This document shows positions 10,901 through 23,385 of a stretch of DNA of 64,000 nt, in pieces (within the stretch, counting starts at the first letter, position 1; every line of letters begins with the position of its first letter). Origin of the DNA: Halichoerus grypus (Eukaryota; Chordata; Mammalia; Carnivora; Phocidae); contig NC_135715.1 of the NCBI RefSeq assembly GCF_964656455.1, positions 163,462,437 through 163,526,436 on the forward strand, in the 5' to 3' direction. The notes beneath the pieces are model-generated. The model had not been told where the DNA came from, did no database searches, and was given only the letters and a program-made list of their open reading frames with translations. A program made the translations under genes and the position numbers.

Positions 10901-12699
10901 GTATATATCCTTTTGTTTTCAATGTTGTTTTAGGTCAGAAACTCCAAAAGCTTTGCATGGTGGTACTTCTTTAAAAAAGCTGTAATCAAGTATCAGCTAC
11001 TTTGGTAGTCATTCCATGGAAATCTTTTAAAATATTAAGTGATTTAATGTATCCCCATGGACTATTGAATGATAAAAGAATTTTTCTTCTTAACTTTTTT
11101 TTGGGGGGGGGAGATAACAAATTTAAAAAAGAATCTTAGCTGTTGGATGGGGTTTTCTAATTTAGCATTTTATTCCTTAAATAAAGAAGGTGGCTGAAAC
11201 ACAGTTGAAATAGAAATGTTGCTTTGGGGCAAGACATTTACTTAGAGAACATGCAAGTACATTTTTATATTCCTGTTGTTATATTTTCTTCCTAAATTTT
11301 CTTACCCATTTAAAAAAGACCTGGTTTCCAGAATTGTAAGGGTGTTCTCAAACACTTGAATAGCCCCATTAATTTGGTATAGTCCAAAAAAAAGAATTCA
11401 AGAACTTTTAGGTTTGGACTTAAATCATGGGAGTAACAAAATACTTTTTTCACAAGGTGCAGAACATACTACAGTGTTTTACATGGAGAAAAAAGTGAAA
11501 AGAAGGAAAACATCCTTGAATTTCTGCCTGGCTATTAGGGATTTTCTGTGAGTTTGAGGCCAACTTTTGTCATTCCAGAATTGGATTTTTCATGTAGAAA
11601 AAGATCAGTCTTAAGACTGGTAGTCTTAACCATGTGTATATTTTATTATTCTACTTTATTATTATCTTCTCTCTCTCTTCTGTGATCTTCAGTTGCAGGA
11701 TCATAGGACATGCTACTTTCAGTTCTCTTTGAAGCTCAGCCACTGTTGAACACAGTGCATCATCTGCTTAGTGCCTGGTGAAGCGTATGACATCTCTGTG
11801 GTAGGGTCAGGCATTCAAGGTGTTCCATTATGGAGTACATATCCAGAGAGGGTAGGTCCTAATTTCCTGGGGTTCAGCACTGAAGCATCTTAAGGTAATT
11901 GAAATCAGGGAGAACATAAAAATTTCCAGATTAGAATATTACAGAGTTAAGAGTCTAAACTTTAAGGGTCATTATACCTTGCATGCTTAAGTTTTATATT
12001 TACCTCAGGAATTAAGTGCTTGATAACTAAAGGCTTATTAACTTTAAATGATTTTAAATGTTTAAGTGGTTGAGGAATAATGGTGAGTGCATTTTTTTAA
12101 AGTTTCATTTTTTCGTTTTGAACATGCTAAAAAAATCCTAATTTAATATTTTTAATCCCACAAGGAAAATAAGCCAATTCCAAAAATAGAAAAAAAGTGC
12201 AGTTCTATTGACTTGCAGAGTGACTTGTTTAATGCTTGTATTTCTTATGTTAAAGTAATATTTCAGAAAAACTCTACTAGAAAAGTAATCCAGGCCTCCC
12301 TTCTTAAATTGACCTTGAAAGGTTGGTGGAGGTAGTTTATATTTGGGAAGAGATTGTCCTGTTAGAAAGACATTTGATTCAAGTTCTTTGAGGTCAAGAA
12401 CTTGGGATAATAGAAATGTATCAACTATTAACTAATAAATGCTGCTCAAATAAATATAAGAAATACTGTTTCCAACAACTCTGAAGAGAGGGGAAAAAAG
12501 ATGATGGAAAAGGTTTGTTCATTACATTGTACCTCACTCCGGAACATGCATTGGTTCCTTGATATCTGTTAAAGCAAGTTCAAAACCTTGACCCTGGCAA
12601 GAAATTGTTGGACTAGTCTATATTTTGAGAAATATTTGATAGATTATTTAAGAGCTGTATTTTAAATTACTTGAAGAGATGTGGGGCATGGTCATGAGG

Positions 12700-12850
12700 T
12701 AGAGTCTTAGATGTGGGATCAAACTCCTGCGTGCTTATTTGTGCCTATCTAACAGTAGCTAACTGGGTGATTCTGTTTGAGTCTTTCCATCTCCCTGGGC
12801 CTCCCCCTTTCTCCTTTCTAATCTTTAAGGGGTTGGACCAGCAACAGGAA
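12700..12850 (+). repeat. MIR element
   Basis: The order 'tagctaactgggtgattctg', 'ctttccatctccctgggcct' and 'aaggggttggacc' is the MIR consensus order in sense orientation. The open frame covering it (12713-12961) is not considered a gene. Confidence 0.55.
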
Positions 12851-13332
12851 TACTCCCGTCTGAGGAGTGATTCCATTAGAAGACGCTGGGGAGCTTACAC
12901 AGATGCTCGCCATATCCTGAGTTGGAACTCTGCAGTCCGTATGGAGTCCTATACTATTTGATTGGTGCCTAGTTTTTGTTTTCCTTCCTCCAACTGCTAT
13001 CACTGACATAAGAGAAAATTCTTGAGCTGAAATCTAACAGTAGTTCTTCAAAGGCTGAGCTACTGGTCTGAAATTCTAGCCTTAGGGATTTTGAAGCCTG
13101 ACTTGGTGATTGTGATGATGAATAGGAGGATGATACTAGATCAGAGGAGTTTCCTTTTGACTTATTAGAAGGCCCTTTAATCAATGCCTCTTTAGAATCA
13201 AGCAAATCATTGCTCTAAATTTTAAAATGTAACATTGATATTGTGGTTATTATAACTGAGTAATAGAAAGCTCAACCAGTTTAATCTATTCACTATAACT
13301 AGTTCTCAAGATTTACTTTAGGACTAAAAATT

Positions 13333-13350
13333 ACACATACACACACACAC
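13333..13350. repeat. (AC)n microsatellite, interrupted
   Basis: ACACATACACACACACAC, a short dinucleotide run with one T interruption. Confidence 0.85.
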
Positions 13351-13569
13351 TGTCTGAGTTTGAACAGTTATTTGTCCTGTAATACTGAGCCAATCATATA
13401 ATTGCCTTTGATTTTCCTCTTCTCCCCATGTTTCCAAAATAATAATTACAAAGGACTTTATAAAGAAAAATAAAATGATTGAGAACTTTAAAAGACTAGA
13501 TTGATTTTCATCGCCTTTTCCATAGTTTGTTGTGTATATGTCAATAAGTGATGTACAAGGGATAATAAA

Positions 13570-13759
13570 GGGGCACCTGGGTGGCGTAGTCAATTGGGCG
13601 GTGGACTTTTGGTTTTGGCTCAGGTCATGATCTCATGGTCCTGGGAGGGAGCCCCGAGTAGGGCTTCATGCTCAGCACAGAGTCTGCTTGTCCCTCTCCC
13701 TCTGCCCCTCCCTCCTACTCGTGCTCTATCTCTCAAATAATGTCTTTAAAAAAAAAAAA
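13570..13759 (+). mobile_element. SINEC-type SINE, diverged
   Basis: Head GGGGCACCTGGGTGGCGTAG, CAGGTCATGATCTCATGGTC body and CTCAAATAATGTCTTTAAAA tail. It is more diverged than most copies here and the flanking duplication is unclear. Confidence 0.93.
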
Positions 13760-13944
13760 GTAAAGTTTTTCTAACAGAGGTAATATAATATCTAAGTTAT
13801 TGAAGTTATGTGTAGGTAATATATGTGATATCTCTGTTAACTCTTGTTATTACCTCCCTGTCATTATCTCTGTTATTTCTTACAACTGCATGTGAATTTA
13901 TAATTATCTCATAATGAAAAGTTAAACAGTTATATTTAGGTATT

Positions 13945-14262
13945 CTTTTTTTTTTAATATGGTTAATTTTATGTATGTATTTATTTATTTATTTATTTTT
14001 TATTATGTTATGTTAATCACCATACATCACATCATTAGTTTTTGATGTAGTGTTCCATGAGTCATTGTTTGCATATAACACCCAGTGCTCCATGCAGAAC
14101 GTGCCCTCCTTAATATCCATCACCAGGTTAACCCATCCCCCCCCCGCCCTCCCCTCTAGAACCCTCAGTTTGTTTTTCAAACATGAGAGTCCATAGTCTC
14201 TCATGGTTTGTCTCCCTCTCCGATCTCCCCCCCTTCATTCTTCCCCTCCTGCTATCTTCTTC
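13945..14262 (-). mobile_element. Carnivore L1 3' UTR part of a chimeric insertion
   Basis: The + strand has TTAGTTTTTGATGTAGTGTT, GCATATAACACCCAGTGCTC and CCTCAGTTTGTTTTTCAAAC, the antisense of a carnivore L1 3' UTR. It ends in a T-rich (TTTA)n tail at 13945-13999. Its 5'-truncated end directly abuts the A-tail of a SINE (14263-14444). One 12-base duplication (TATTTAGGTATT at 13933-13944 and 14445-14456) encloses both, suggesting a single insertion. Confidence 0.85.
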
Positions 14263-14444
14263 TTTTTTTTTTTTTTTTTTTAACATATAAGGGAGAGCGC
14301 GAGAGCATGAGCAGGAGGGGGAGAGGGAGAGATAATCTTAAGCACACTTTGCGCTGAGCATGCTCCATCTCATGACCCTGAGATCATGACCTGAGCCAAA
14401 GCCAAGAGTCGGACATTTAACGAACTGTGCCACCCAGGCACCCC
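14263..14444 (-). mobile_element. SINEC-type SINE (older subtype) part of the chimera
   Basis: A T19 run (the A-tail) is followed by GAGCATGAGCAGGAGGGGGA, the GATCATGACCTGAGCCAAAG body and CACCCAGGCACCCC head, minus orientation. It carries the older variant GAGTCGGACATTTAACGAAC. The SINE has no flanking duplication of its own; its outer side borders the repeat shared with the L1 part. Confidence 0.93.
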
Positions 14445-14459
14445 TATTTAGGTATTATT

Positions 14460-14665
14460 CTAAGCATATCATATATATTACTTTATTTCATTCTCCTGAA
14501 AACTGATTGAGACAAGTACAATTTTTAGCTCCATTTTACAGTTGGGAAAACAGAGGTGCAGAGAGGTTAGGTCACACCCAAGTCCCCGGAGGTAGAAAAG
14601 GATGGAATTGGAATTGAAACCAAGGCAGTCTGACTACATGGTCCTTGTTCGTAACACCTATGATT
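14460..14665 (-). repeat. MIR element
   Basis: CTCCATTTTACAGTTGGGAA, AGGTGCAGAGAGGTTAGGTC and the TCACACCCAAG series match an antisense MIR core. Confidence 0.75.
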
Positions 14666-15299
14666 TGAATAATGTAGGCCAGATCTAAAAGCTTTGTGGT
14701 TAGTAATGAAAATCAACTGTTTGATCCCCTATTTTGTGATGAGTTCAGATTGTACAGCAAATAGCCTTTAGCGTTTTATAGAAGGCATTCTATCATCTAT
14801 AGAGGGCATTTAAACTATACATTCCTAAGTTATTAAGAGAAAATGATTACTAACAAAAATCTTTAGAGATTTGTATACTCTATAAAGAATGTTTGAAAAT
14901 TCTGTTTTAAAAATTGGCTTTACTGCTTCATTGGAGCTTACCATTTTCAAGAACTATTTGGCCATTCTGACATTGTTAAAATGAAATAATAGGCAAATGG
15001 CCTAGAAATTCGATATAGAAGTCCTTTCCATATTTTGTTCTTTAAAAGACCTGAATCTTCAACTATAGAACTTGGGGCAAAAGTGGATTAAAGGTCTTAG
15101 ATTCTCTGAACCAGACAATTTATAGGTTTAGGGAGCTGGGGTGGGGAAAGTTTAGACATTTGGAAAGTAGGAATGGTTTTGTATACTGTTACCATTCATG
15201 ACTGAAGAAATGCTTTTTCTTGGTGGGGACTCATGGATTCGTATTATCCTTGATAAGGAAGATAAAATTAATGTTTTTCAGTATTTTTCCTTTTAAAAT

Positions 15300-15945
15300 A
15301 TTTTTCTTCTTAAGAGCCATATTACCTTTATAAAAGAATAACTATTTAATATGATACATAAAGCAGGGGAAGAAAAATCATGTATTATGTATTTACTGCA
15401 TAACTTAAAAAATAGAATAATACCATTTAAACTGCCACCTACATGCTGCTCCCTAGTCACACCCATCCTCCTCCCACCCCAAGGAGTTTATCATTCTTCT
15501 GACTTCATAGAATGGATACATATCCCCCCAAAATAAATTTTTATGTCTTTTAGGACTCTAAGTGCATTGTGTTACTGCATATATTCTGTTGTGACTTGGT
15601 TTTCTCAGTCAATATTTTTTTTGAGATTTGACCACATTCATGCATTTAAGTATGGCTCATTTTCAATGCGGTAGAGTTTCTACACAGCTATGTTAGGATT
15701 TATTAATCCTCATTTATGTTTTTCCTATTGAAGCACTTTTGGACTGTATATAATTTCTTCTATTTCATTTTATTATCGAACATTCATACTTTGTCTTTCA
15801 AACGTGTGGGTGAGAATATATCTAAGGTATAAGCATAGAAAACTTACTGCAATAAATATGTATTGACAGAAACACTTTCATCATTTACAAGGTAATGCCA
15901 AATTGTTTTCTTAAGTTGGGCATGCCAGTTCCCATTGCCTATATA
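15300..15945 (-). mobile_element. Old L1M fragment (3' UTR and ORF2 end)
   Basis: The order of motifs (zone around 15430-15540, then TATGGCTCATTTTCAATGCG and GGTAATGCCAAATTGTTTTC) is that of an antisense L1M 3' region. Diverged and broken. Confidence 0.55.
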
Positions 15946-15949
15946 TATT

Positions 15950-16420
15950 TTTCCCCTTATTTTTTTTATTGTGGTAAAATAAACAAAATGTAAATTTACC
16001 ATTTTAGCCACTGTACATGTACCTTTCAGTGGCATTAAGTACATTCACATTGTTGTGCAACCATCCCATCATCTGTCTTCAAAACTTGTTCATTTTCCCC
16101 AGCTGCAGCTCCATACCCTCTAAACAGTAGCTCCCCATTTCCCTTCCTCCCCACCCCCAGCCTCTGACGATCACCATTCTCTGTCTCTATGAGTTTGATT
16201 ATTTAGGTACATCATGGAAGTGGAATCATATAATATTTGTTTTTTTGAGACTGGCACGTTTCACTTAGCCTAACACCTTCAACGTTTATTCCTTTTGCAG
16301 TCTGTGTCATAATTTGTTTCCCCTTTTAAGGCTGAAAATCTGTAGTATGTATTTACCACATTTGTTAATCTATTCATCCATCAGTGTTGTTTGGGGATCA
16401 TCTTGTGTTGATTCTGTCCA
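15950..16420 (-). mobile_element. Old L1M 3' end with ORF2 remnant
   Basis: TTTATTGTGGTAAAATAAAC, TGGCATTAAGTACATTCACA, AGTGGAATCATATAATATTT and CCATCAGTGTTG are landmarks of an antisense L1M. It sits end to end with another L1M fragment. Confidence 0.75.
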
Positions 16421-18263
16421 GTCCTGGAATCAATTTCTCCAAGAAGTTCTGGTTCCTTTTATTTGGAGCATGGTATTTGGAAAGTGCTAGGCGCTAAGTG
16501 TACTCATTACTCCTGATGAGTTTCCAGGCCCTCTCCGAATATAGAACTGGGAAACACATGTTTATCAACACATGTAGGTATGCACATTTATACATATTTT
16601 TATACTTAGCCATCTGTATATCTATTAAAATCCTTGCGGTCATACGGATGTCTCTGATTGCAGTCCATACCTGCAGGCCACATTCCAGCTTTCCCTCTCC
16701 TTATTTGTGACTCCTTTGTCTGAGAGTCAGAAATCGGGCTGTCGTTATCTATAATATATACTTATTTGCTCAAGCATATATACAGTACAGTTACACATTT
16801 GTTAAACCATACCCCTGTAAAGGGACATTTACTGGCTAGAGTACAGGATTTGTATAGTGAAATACTCTTTTCAGGAATAACCATCATACTCATATTAGAC
16901 CAGAAAAAGAAAAAGCCGGCCATTCTTTAAACATCATCAATATCCTATAAATATTCATATTTCCCTGTTTTATGATTTTTTAATAATAATTTTTTAGTTT
17001 GTGTCAAATCTAAATAAGATCCCTGTCCTTTCTGAGATTCAGTTATATGTGCTGATCAATTCTTTACTTTGCCTATGTTAGTTTGGGTGTCTGTCACTTG
17101 TCCCCAGACTGTCCTGACAGAAGGAGGGTGGTGACTGGCTAGTCAGCTCTGCCATCCCACGAAAAGAACAATAGGACGAAACTCTTCTGCCTTAAGGAAA
17201 TTATTTCAGAAAAAGGAACCAGATACAATGAGAACATACACATAAGTACTCCAAATTATTTGAGAACACTCTGTTATACTGTCTAGTTATCTCTGTAATA
17301 TCAAATCGTATCAAATGAAAGCTCTGATACCTTCTTTCTTCACTGTAATTTACTACGAACCCCCGCCCCCCCAAAAAAACAACAAAACCTCAGCATGAAC
17401 TCATGACAAGTCATCAGTATCTAATACCTAATCACTTTGCTTGTGGATTTACCATTCACTTTTCAATTTGACAATATGTTACAGTGATGTGCTATAATTT
17501 TCATTTTAAGCTATACAACAGAAATGATATTACATTTAATGGCTGAATGGCTTCCATGTTACAGTTAAGGTATCCTAAGCAACGAGAGGTGGCAAATTAT
17601 CCTTTAAAAACAAAATTACAGGACACTCACAACTGGCTTTTAAAAGGCTTACCAACAAGGCATCCTTGAAGTGAATATGGAATTTGTTTTGCTAATCTAC
17701 TAAACTGTTTGAATTGAGGTTATAGTTGCTTTTGAAAGGAATGTTCTTTAGAAATCCTGGTGTTCACAGATCAAGAAGGAAGAACGATTGAAGATAATAA
17801 AATAATTGAAATAGATTAGTAGTTATTACCCAATCATTTTTAAAATTTTAATTTAACATGGGATCCATGTCTCTAATGAAGACTTTGTATTTAATCCTAG
17901 TACAGTTTAATTCCCTATGACACTAACACATTTTAAGAACAAAAATTTTTTAGATGTGCTTTTAAAATCATTCATTTTCCTAGTGGGTGGATTCTTTTCC
18001 TGTAGACTTTGCTAGACAAGAATTTTGGTTGTCATTTTAAAAATCTGCTTTTTAAGCTATTTCAGTTTATTAAACTTTTTTAAAAGCAGATGCTGTTTTT
18101 CTTTTCATTTCTGGTGCTGTTGACTATGAAATGGAGTATTTCTGGCACTTGATCAATTAAAACGTAAATTGTAACCTAGGCTACTTTGTTTTGTAACCAG
18201 GTTTCTGTGTAAAGCATATGGGAAGACCTCAATCATGTTTCCCAGATTGAAATATGCAAGGCC

Positions 18264-18459
18264 TTTTATTTATTTATTTTTTAAGATTTTATTTATTTGA
18301 CACAGAAAGAGAGCAAGAGCACAAGCAGGAGGAGTGGGAGATGGAGAAGCAGGCTCTCCACTGAGCAGGGAGCCCGATGGGGGGCTTGATCCCAGAACTC
18401 TGGGATCCTGACCTGAGTTGAAGGCAGACGCTTAACTGACTGAGCCACCCAGGGGCCCC
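18264..18459 (-). mobile_element. SINEC-type SINE
   Basis: Minus-strand copy (AAGATTTTATTTATTTGACA ... TGAGCCACCCAGGGGCCCC) flanked by TGAAATATGCAAGGCC / TGAAATATGCAAGACC. Confidence 0.97.
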
Positions 18460-18559
18460 TGAAATATGCAAGACCTGTTAGAGAAGAAGATGGTCTTCTA
18501 TGAAAGACAAAGGCCTTAGAATGCTCAGTTTTTTTGCAGCCTTATTAAGGCATCTCAAC

Positions 18560-18925
18560 AGCTCCCTTTGTCCCTTGAATTAGCTTTCCAAGACTTTAAA
18601 GATCAAGTCCAGAGTCATGGGCTTTTGTAATACAGCCTCAGTTAGTCTTTCCAACTCATTTTCCTCACATACCTTCACCCCACACCCTGCTTCACAGCTC
18701 TGTCCAGATCTGGCCTGCATTTTCCCTGGACTTGAACTGTAATCTTCACTCTGAACCTTTTTTATATGCTCCTCTTTCTTTCCCTCCTCCCCTCTCTCTT
18801 TGTGCCAGGCACATTCCTGTACATTGTCTGCATCTTCCCATATTCAGAGTCCCATCCTCTGAGCTTCCATTCCACATCGCACTGACTCATTTAGCCTATC
18901 CTATAGTTTTGTAATTGTCTGCCTG
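18560..18925 (+). repeat. L2 LINE fragment
   Basis: The order of features (AAGATCAAGTCCAGAG, the CTTCACAGCTCTGTCCAGAT stretch, CTCCTCTTTCTTTCCCTCC, TGCATCTTCCCATATTCAG, TTGTCTGCCTGCTCCACCAA) resembles the 3' half of L2 in sense orientation. Confidence 0.45.
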
Positions 18926-18939
18926 CTCCACCAAAGCAA

Positions 18940-19095
18940 TAATTTTCAGTGTGGACTATCAGACTCACCCGGCAAGCACATTCATGGGACTTGACCCTGA
19001 CATGGTGAAGTTTTGTCTCAGGCAGTTGGACCATGGATTTACATTTTTAACAAGCACTACAGAAGATTCTTACGTTTTCTAACATTGGAACATTA
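18940..19095. repeat. MER5-like hAT remnant
   Basis: CAGTGTGGACTATCAGACTC near the start and TTTTTAACAAGCACTACAGA near the end match a diverged MER5/MER3-type element. Confidence 0.35.
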
Positions 19096-19273
19096 CTGTA
19101 TCAAAGTGAGTACTTCTTGATTGTATTTTTATCTCAGTGCCTTGTATTCATTAGATCAATAATGCTTGACAAATACTAAACAAGATGTGGAGCCCTATAC
19201 TATCTCTAGGAGTTAATCACTATCTCCAGTCTGGTTGCTGTTGGCTCACTTATATTTGATAGTGATTTAAGGA

Positions 19274-19422
19274 TGGTAGTGCCTTTCTACCCAGCATGCG
19301 GTCCATGAACCAGCCACATCTGCATCACCCAGAAATCTTGGGCCCCATTCTTACTAAATCAAAGTCTTCATTGTAACAAAAACCCACAGTGATTTGTACA
19401 TGCATTAAAATTAGAGAAACAC
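19274..19422 (+). mobile_element. MER3-like hAT element remnant
   Basis: GCGGTCCATGAACCAGCCAC, GCATCACCCAGAAATCTTGG and the end TTAGAGAAACAC follow the order of a MER3-type non-autonomous hAT element. Confidence 0.5.
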
Positions 19423-22223
19423 TCCTATAGGACCAGAGTTGCAATGCATTCTTGGAATACAGTAGGCAGGATCTTAATGTTAGGTAAGGAGTGACTGTTT
19501 AATGAGACCATAGAACTTTAATCATTAAAAGATGTGTATTGAAAAACTGTGCTTTGAGAAGGTGGTGGGAATGGACTGTTAGACATTCTTATAATGTGCT
19601 GTGGGAGAAGCACATGTGAATAAGGCTACCCCATGCCTTTCATATTGATGTAGGTTGGGCTGGGACACTAGGGAGAAAGTTCATTCTTCCATCTTTTCCT
19701 CCAGGATTTTCCACAATGGACCGTGTACCTCATTCCATTAATTATTGCAGAGTGAGCCAGTTAATAGTGATTGCAGGCCTAATAAGGTGATCTAAGATTT
19801 AGAAGCATAAAGTATCTTCGTGGAAAACTCAACATTTCACTCTGTAGCAAATACATTCAAGGGAAACCTCAGACTTGGATACACAAGCCTGAGACATTTT
19901 GGTTTAATATTAAAATAGTTCTGCATTGTTTAAGTTCAATCAATATGGCTACATGATTAAGTAATTAAAAATTGTTAATGACTTCCATAGGGTTTTCCTC
20001 TTAATTGAATCCACTTGTAAATGCTAAGAAAATGTCACTTGAATCCTCTTTTCTCTCCTCTTTAAAGCGCTCCTTCCATTTTCCCCCCCATTTCAGCTCT
20101 ACAGTGCAAGCAGGTGAAAATCTGAATTTGATTTCAGTGCAGCTAGTTTGGGGGTCTGATGAGTTGAGTGGCTGCCTGGATTGAAGGGAGGAATAGCTTA
20201 GGGGCTGGGGAGTTGAGCAATCCAACAGACGCCCAAAGTAAGATGAGTAATTTAAGTAAATGTACTGTTATAAAGTGAGCAGAGAGAATTGCAGTAATCC
20301 CTATGTCAACTGAAGACAGATGGGCAGGTTGCCAGGGAGCCAACCTGGGGAACAAGGAATTTGAGGGTGGCAGAAGTATCCAGAGAGATGGCACGTTTGT
20401 GTGTCAGGTAGCTGTGGCTGCAGGAGCAGGGTGGGGCTGCCTGGGTCTGTCAGCTGCCCACAGCCTGGAAGCTGGAGCTTCAGCTCGGAGGGTTAGTTCA
20501 GTCTTTGTGCCCCGGGGCCACAGTGATTGACATCTGTGGTGACAGTTCAGCTGAATCACCTCAGACCAAATTTGCATGTCTTGCATGTCTTTTAATGTTA
20601 AGTGAATGTTCTAATTATGGCACTTTTGGTTTCAAGGGGCAGAATCTCACTCTAACTAGTTGAAGGTGTGTTACTGTAATGATACATGGAAATTTCAGGG
20701 AACCCTAGGGCAGAAAGGCAGGCCTCATGAGGAATGAAAGCAGGAATGGGAACGTTTTCAGGACCTTAAGCAATTATTCTCTCAGGATTTACTTGGTTTT
20801 ATTCATCTGTATGTTCCTCTGGAGGATGTAGTCACTCTGTCTCTTATACTGTTTGTTTTTCTCTTTCCTTTTCCCCTTGATTAGTTTTCACTGCTTACTG
20901 ACCTTGCACATGGCCTCCATCCCCAGTGTTGTCATGACTTATTAGGTTCAATATCCACTGTTGACTGGCAATAGTCTCTTGTGTTGGTCAAAATCAAAAG
21001 GGAGAGAGATTACCAGATTTCTTTAGTTTATCTCTGTAAGCCAAGCCAAACAAGGGCTTGGTTGTCTTTGAGAGATGTGCATCCCTGGTCAGTCAGCTGT
21101 ATTCAGTTTGGGGTAGGTCATATGACTTGTAAACCTGCTTCTCTCAGACACCGAAGCAGCATCAAGTAATAAAATATGTATGTATCATTGCATTTCAATC
21201 ATGATTACTCATGATTTGTTGATTTAACCAGCAATTGTACAGCTCTCTTCATGATACATTTGGTAGAATTTACAACCATGAATAAAATATATTTTGGGAG
21301 AATTTATAATCCAGTGGAGAGACAATAGCCAATTAACCAAAACAGATTATTCTCTGGCAGTTTTGAAAATAGAGTATGTTTGTCATTGTATTTTATGATA
21401 CTCTTGAACTTCCTATTTATTATTTGACCTCACTTTGTAAGGACGTACTTCTAATGAAACTTTGCAAAAGCACATCTTGTGGATTATGTTGGTTGAAAGT
21501 ATTTTGTTATAATGGTTATAATGGAGTAATTATTTCATGGCAAATAAGGCAAATGTGGAATAGTTGTAGACTGAGGTATGTTTTTTAAAGCCTAGTGAAT
21601 TAGCAAAGAGCTGAGGAATTAGGGCCAAGTGCCTTCAAATGCTTGCTTGTCTTTTTTTTTTTTTTAAATTAAAGCTGATATTTGAATAGACAGAAAATAT
21701 GAGTGATGAAAATCTTTGATCATCTTAATAGTAGATATCTTTAAAGTGTAAATTAACTGCTAATTTAATTCACTGTAATGCTATGCAAAGTGATGTGTTT
21801 TTACTTAAAAACTTGTAATTTTGATGAAAATATGCAAATTTTAACCACATGTTCCATTCTGGTTGTTTCATTTTGCTTTCTCACACAGTTTTTGGATAGC
21901 TCCAAACTTTTTTTTTTTAATAAAACATTTTCATTATTTTCAATTACATTACAATAATAATTAAATAGAAGCCATTAGTAATATTACTTATATAGTTGTC
22001 TTTTTTGCAACCATGAATTTCAGGATGATCACAATAATTTTTAATGTACTTCTGAATTAGATAAGTATTTTACCTCTTCATACAAGGTTAGTTTAAAAAT
22101 TATAGGACATAAGTAACTGCCTGAGACTCTGTTGTGAGAATAAATAAGAATAATAGGAAACCCAAACTATTTAAATACTATTCTTTAGTTGTGGATAAAT
22201 TCCAGGAAAAAAAAATGTGTGCA

Positions 22224-22236
22224 TATATATATATCC
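22224..22236. repeat. Short (AT)n run
   Basis: An ATATATATATAT stretch next to an A-rich segment. Confidence 0.6.
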
Positions 22237-23227
22237 TATCTCTACTTTTTTTTTGGTGAAATAAAAATTTTAAGTATTTGCCTCTTGAAGTTACTTCCTT
22301 TTTAAAGTGTTCTTTGTCAGTATCTGCAAGAAGCAAGTGACAATGCTACCTGCTTTTACAGGATTCTTACAAAGGCCAAATGAGGATACAGTTAACTCTG
22401 TTATTTAGCAGTAAATTAATTGGTGTTTGGATTAATTATACTGAAGTGATAATGGATATGAAAATTTTAAGTTACTGTGAGTCAGAAAAATATCCATGTA
22501 TTAGATAGCATCTCTTACTTATAGTCCTATGATAACAAATAGAAACCATATCAGGTTCACTGCCACATGGGAATTCCTGCTTCTCTTGCCACAGGCCACC
22601 ATATAGCGTGGCTATGACTATTTTTTTGTCTATGGCCTGCCCAAATTTGAATGGTAGAATGCTGTTGGGCCTTTTAAAAATTAAAATGTGATTGAATAAC
22701 GCTAATATATTGGAACCAAGATAAAGTTTACACTGCCTATTATTTAACATCCAAACAACAGTGCAAGTTATTAATCAGTTGGAAAAAGGATACCATTAAA
22801 TAATTTACAATATATGGGAAAGGAATCAGATGGTTCATGATTAGAAAAAGAATGATGTCTTTTTTTTTTTTTCCAGTAAGTTCTTAAAGCAGAAGACAAA
22901 AGCAAAAGGGGAAAATAAAATATAAAAAAAGTCATTTGTCAGAGGATCTTGATCAGACAATGCAGGTTGGGTTCTATCGGCCAGCAGTTGGCCCAAGCAC
23001 GTCCGCTAGCATCTCGATGACTTAGGGCTGACCAGGAGGAATATCGGTGATGCCTATTGCATTAGTTTGGTTATGAGTTTAACCGCTTTTAGAGAGGCCG
23101 TGTGATAGTGGCTTAAGTAGAAAGTGTATTTCTGACTCATGTAGAAGTCTGAGCTGAAGGTGATTTGGGGAGTGGAAACCAAGCATCTTTTCCCTTAAAG
23201 TTCTTTCTTAACACTCCACCGTGTTTT

Positions 23228-23385
23228 AGCTGTGGTTCTGACCCTTGTCTACACATGAGGTTCATCTGGGGAGGCTAAAAAAACAAAACGACAACAACAA
23301 AAAAACTCCTAGGCACAATCTCAGATTATAATTTAATTTCTGAGAATTAATACCATCCTAGACCTACTGAATCAGGATCTGTGGA
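23228..23385. repeat. MER5-like hAT remnant with A-rich insertion
   Basis: GTGGTTCTGACCC..., CATGAGGTTCATCTGGGGAG and GACCTACTGAATCAGGATCT fit a MER5-type element. An A/C-rich stretch (23277-23306) interrupts it. Confidence 0.4.

Noticed and set aside
10810..10976. Reading the 10.8 kb exon from its first base, open well beyond the donor
   Set aside because: That frame fits neither the preceding nor the following exon phase. The DLLPES frame fits both.
14013..14204. 63-codon minus-strand frame as a gene
   Set aside because: It is L1 3' UTR sequence in the chimeric insertion.
23200..23225. TTTCTTAAC-ACTCCAC as a U12-type 3' splice site partner for 10905
   Set aside because: It lies next to a hAT-like repeat, the branch motif has a mismatch, and no convincing exon follows.
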